From assembly GCA_947487205.1 (NCBI GenBank), contig CANKVU010000024.1, positions 1 to 64,000 of the forward strand: a stretch of 64,000 nt of DNA, written 5' to 3'. Both the position numbers and the translations under genes were made by a program. Positions 62,741 to 64,000 of the stretch are shown one piece after another; the stretch's first letter is position 1, and the number at the start of each line of letters is the position of its first letter. The notes under the pieces are model-generated. The model ran no database searches, was not told the DNA's origin, and saw only the letters and a list, made by a program, of their open reading frames with translations. The stretch comes from an uncultured Paracoccaceae bacterium. Its GTDB lineage: Bacteria; Pseudomonadota; Alphaproteobacteria; Rhodobacterales; Rhodobacteraceae.

Positions 62741-64000
62741 ATGTCACCGACCGCCTACAGCTACCGCCCCGTCTCCCGGGGCGATTACAGCGCCTTCTGG
62801 GCGCTCTTCACGGACAACCTCGTCAACCTGATGGTGCTCTCGGGCATCTGCCAGTTCGTGTTCCAGATGCCGCCGGACATCGTCTACGGCCGCATCGTGC
62901 CGGGTGCGGCCGTCGCGATCCTGGCCGGGATCGCGGTCTATGCGTGGCTCGCGCGGCGCACCGCCCGCCGGCGCGGTCAGGACATGACCGCGCTGCCCTA
63001 CGGCATCTCCACCCCGGTGATGTTCGTCTATCTCTTCGGCGTGATCGGGCCGATCTACTGGGCGACCGAGGACGCGCTGCTGGCCTGGCAGGTGGGCATC
63101 GCCGCGGGCTTCGTCGGCGGCATCGTCGCCGCCCTCGGGGCCCTCATCGGCCCGGTCCTCAAGCGGGTGACGCCCCGGGCGGGAATGCTGGGCACGCTTT
63201 GCGGCATCGCGCTGGTCTTCATCGGCGCCGTCCCCCTGGCCGAAGTGTTCGAGAACCCGGTGATCGGCTTCTCGGCCATGGTCATCATCCTGTGGGGGCT
63301 GGTCGGGCGGTTCCGCCTGCCGCTGAACGTGCCCGCGGGCCTGCTGGCGATCGGGGTCGGCACCGTCGCCGCGATCCTGGCGGGCCAGTCGAGCTTCGAT
63401 GCGACGGGCACGGGGCTCTACCTCCCCGTGCCCTATCTCGGCGACATGGCCGCGGGGCTGTCCTACCTCGCGGCCAACCCGGACCTGCTCCTGGTCCTGG
63501 TGCCGGTGCAGATCTACAACTTCATCGAGACGATGAACAACGTCGAGAGCGCCGAGGCCGCGGGCGACCCCTATCCGGTGGGCCTGTGCCAGCTGACCGA
63601 CGGGGCCGGCACGATGATCGGCGCCGTCTTCGGCTCGCCCTTTCCCACCACCGTCTATATCGGCCATCCCGCCTACAAGCAGATGGGCGCGCGGTCGGGC
63701 TACATCCTGGGCGTGGGCGCGGTGGTGGCGGTCTCGGCGCTCTTCGGGCTGCTGGCGCTCTTCAACAACCTCATTCCCATCGCCGCGGCCGCGCCGATCC
63801 TCGTCTTCGTCGCGATCAGCCTGATCGCCAACACCGCCCGCAGCGTCCGCCCCGAGCACATGGCGGCGGTGGCCATCGCCATCCTGCCGCATGTCTCCGC
63901 GTTCCTTGTGACGAAATGGGGCTCGCTCCTCAACGCCCTGCGCGAGACGGGCGCGCGGGACCTTCCCGAACTGGGCGATCCCGCCCTGACCGCCGCCCTC
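62741..64000 (+). CDS. xanthine/uracil permease-family transporter (3' end outside window)
   Basis: The frame is open from ATG 62741 to the window end (420 codons). It begins MSPTAYSYRPVSRGDYSAFW and has at least ten hydrophobic segments. TALPYGISTPVMFVYLFG, IYNFIETMNNVESAEAAGD and GSPFPTTVYIGHPAYKQMGA resemble nucleobase permeases of the NCS2/AzgA-like group. The conserved acidic residue in the NNVESAEAAGD stretch is the usual substrate-site region. GGAGG at 62726-62730 gives a good ribosome site. Directly after xdhC, so a purine such as xanthine or guanine is the probable substrate. Confidence 0.82.
   Translation, partial: MSPTAYSYRPVSRGDYSAFWALFTDNLVNLMVLSGICQFVFQMPPDIVYGRIVPGAAVAILAGIAVYAWLARRTARRRGQDMTALPYGISTPVMFVYLFGVIGPIYWATEDALLAWQVGIAAGFVGGIVAALGALIGPVLKRVTPRAGMLGTLCGIALVFIGAVPLAEVFENPVIGFSAMVIILWGLVGRFRLPLNVPAGLLAIGVGTVAAILAGQSSFDATGTGLYLPVPYLGDMAAGLSYLAANPDLLLVLVPVQIYNFIETMNNVESAEAAGDPYPVGLCQLTDGAGTMIGAVFGSPFPTTVYIGHPAYKQMGARSGYILGVGAVVAVSALFGLLALFNNLIPIAAAAPILVFVAISLIANTARSVRPEHMAAVAIAILPHVSAFLVTKWGSLLNALRETGARDLPELGDPALTAAL

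Overview
The window is very GC-rich DNA, densely packed with genes, from an alphaproteobacterium that is most likely a member of the Rhodobacterales (Roseobacter/Paracoccaceae type). The reasons are a SqrR/BigR-type persulfide switch, a ChvE-GguAB sugar importer with a GbpR-like LysR regulator, HWE/HisKA_2 histidine kinases, TRAP and NitT/TauT transporters, an IPLPA-type C-terminal sorting signal, and many four-base start/stop overlaps. I see no rRNA, tRNA, CRISPR array, insertion sequence or phage gene. Genus-level placement is not possible by reading alone.

Layout. 0-4 kb: the end of an unknown gene, a YihY/BrkB membrane protein, then a sulfide/persulfide locus (sqrR divergent from two YeeE-type transporter halves and a persulfide dioxygenase-like hydrolase). 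4.4-8 kb: an operon of sodium:solute symporter, MscS channel and short-chain dehydrogenase. 7.9-10.8 kb: small signalling parts (an HWE kinase, a stand-alone receiver, a HisKA_2 kinase, a DUF6894 protein). 10.9-15.1 kb: an acyl-CoA-ligase-like gene and a thiolase-like gene convergent with the biotin ECF importer bioM-bioN-bioY. 15.2-24.2 kb: two NitT/TauT-type ABC importers on the minus strand, one with an amidohydrolase and one with a double-domain permease and a glycosyltransferase. 24.4-31.8 kb: an RND efflux pair, a secreted SGNH hydrolase, and an XRE-cupin regulator divergent from a class III transaminase.

31.8-47.3 kb is a pentose island: a GbpR-type regulator divergent from chvE-gguA-gguB and an L-arabonate dehydratase, then a second YtfQRT/YjfF-type (AraUVWZ-like) importer followed by araB, araA and araD. 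It therefore carries parts of both the oxidative (arabonate) and the phosphorylative (ribulokinase) L-arabinose routes. The ATPase gene of the second importer is broken by an apparent one-base frameshift.

47.3-64 kb: a family C69 peptidase homologue, a TRAP transporter, a membrane-anchored PilZ protein, a PEP-CTERM-like exported protein with a strong terminator, an 887-residue fusion of a class III aminotransferase with a cyanobacterial acyl-ACP-reductase-like domain, a CPA1 antiporter with a cyclic-nucleotide-binding domain, a LuxR-type sensor region lacking its HTH, a small periplasmic protein, xdhC, and a nucleobase-type permease running off the end.

The most striking item is the aminotransferase-reductase fusion at 54.1-56.7 kb: it has the residues expected for reducing a thioester to an aldehyde and aminating it in one chain. 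Next are the thiolase-like protein beside bioMNY, which lacks the second catalytic cysteine, and the split sugar ATPase.
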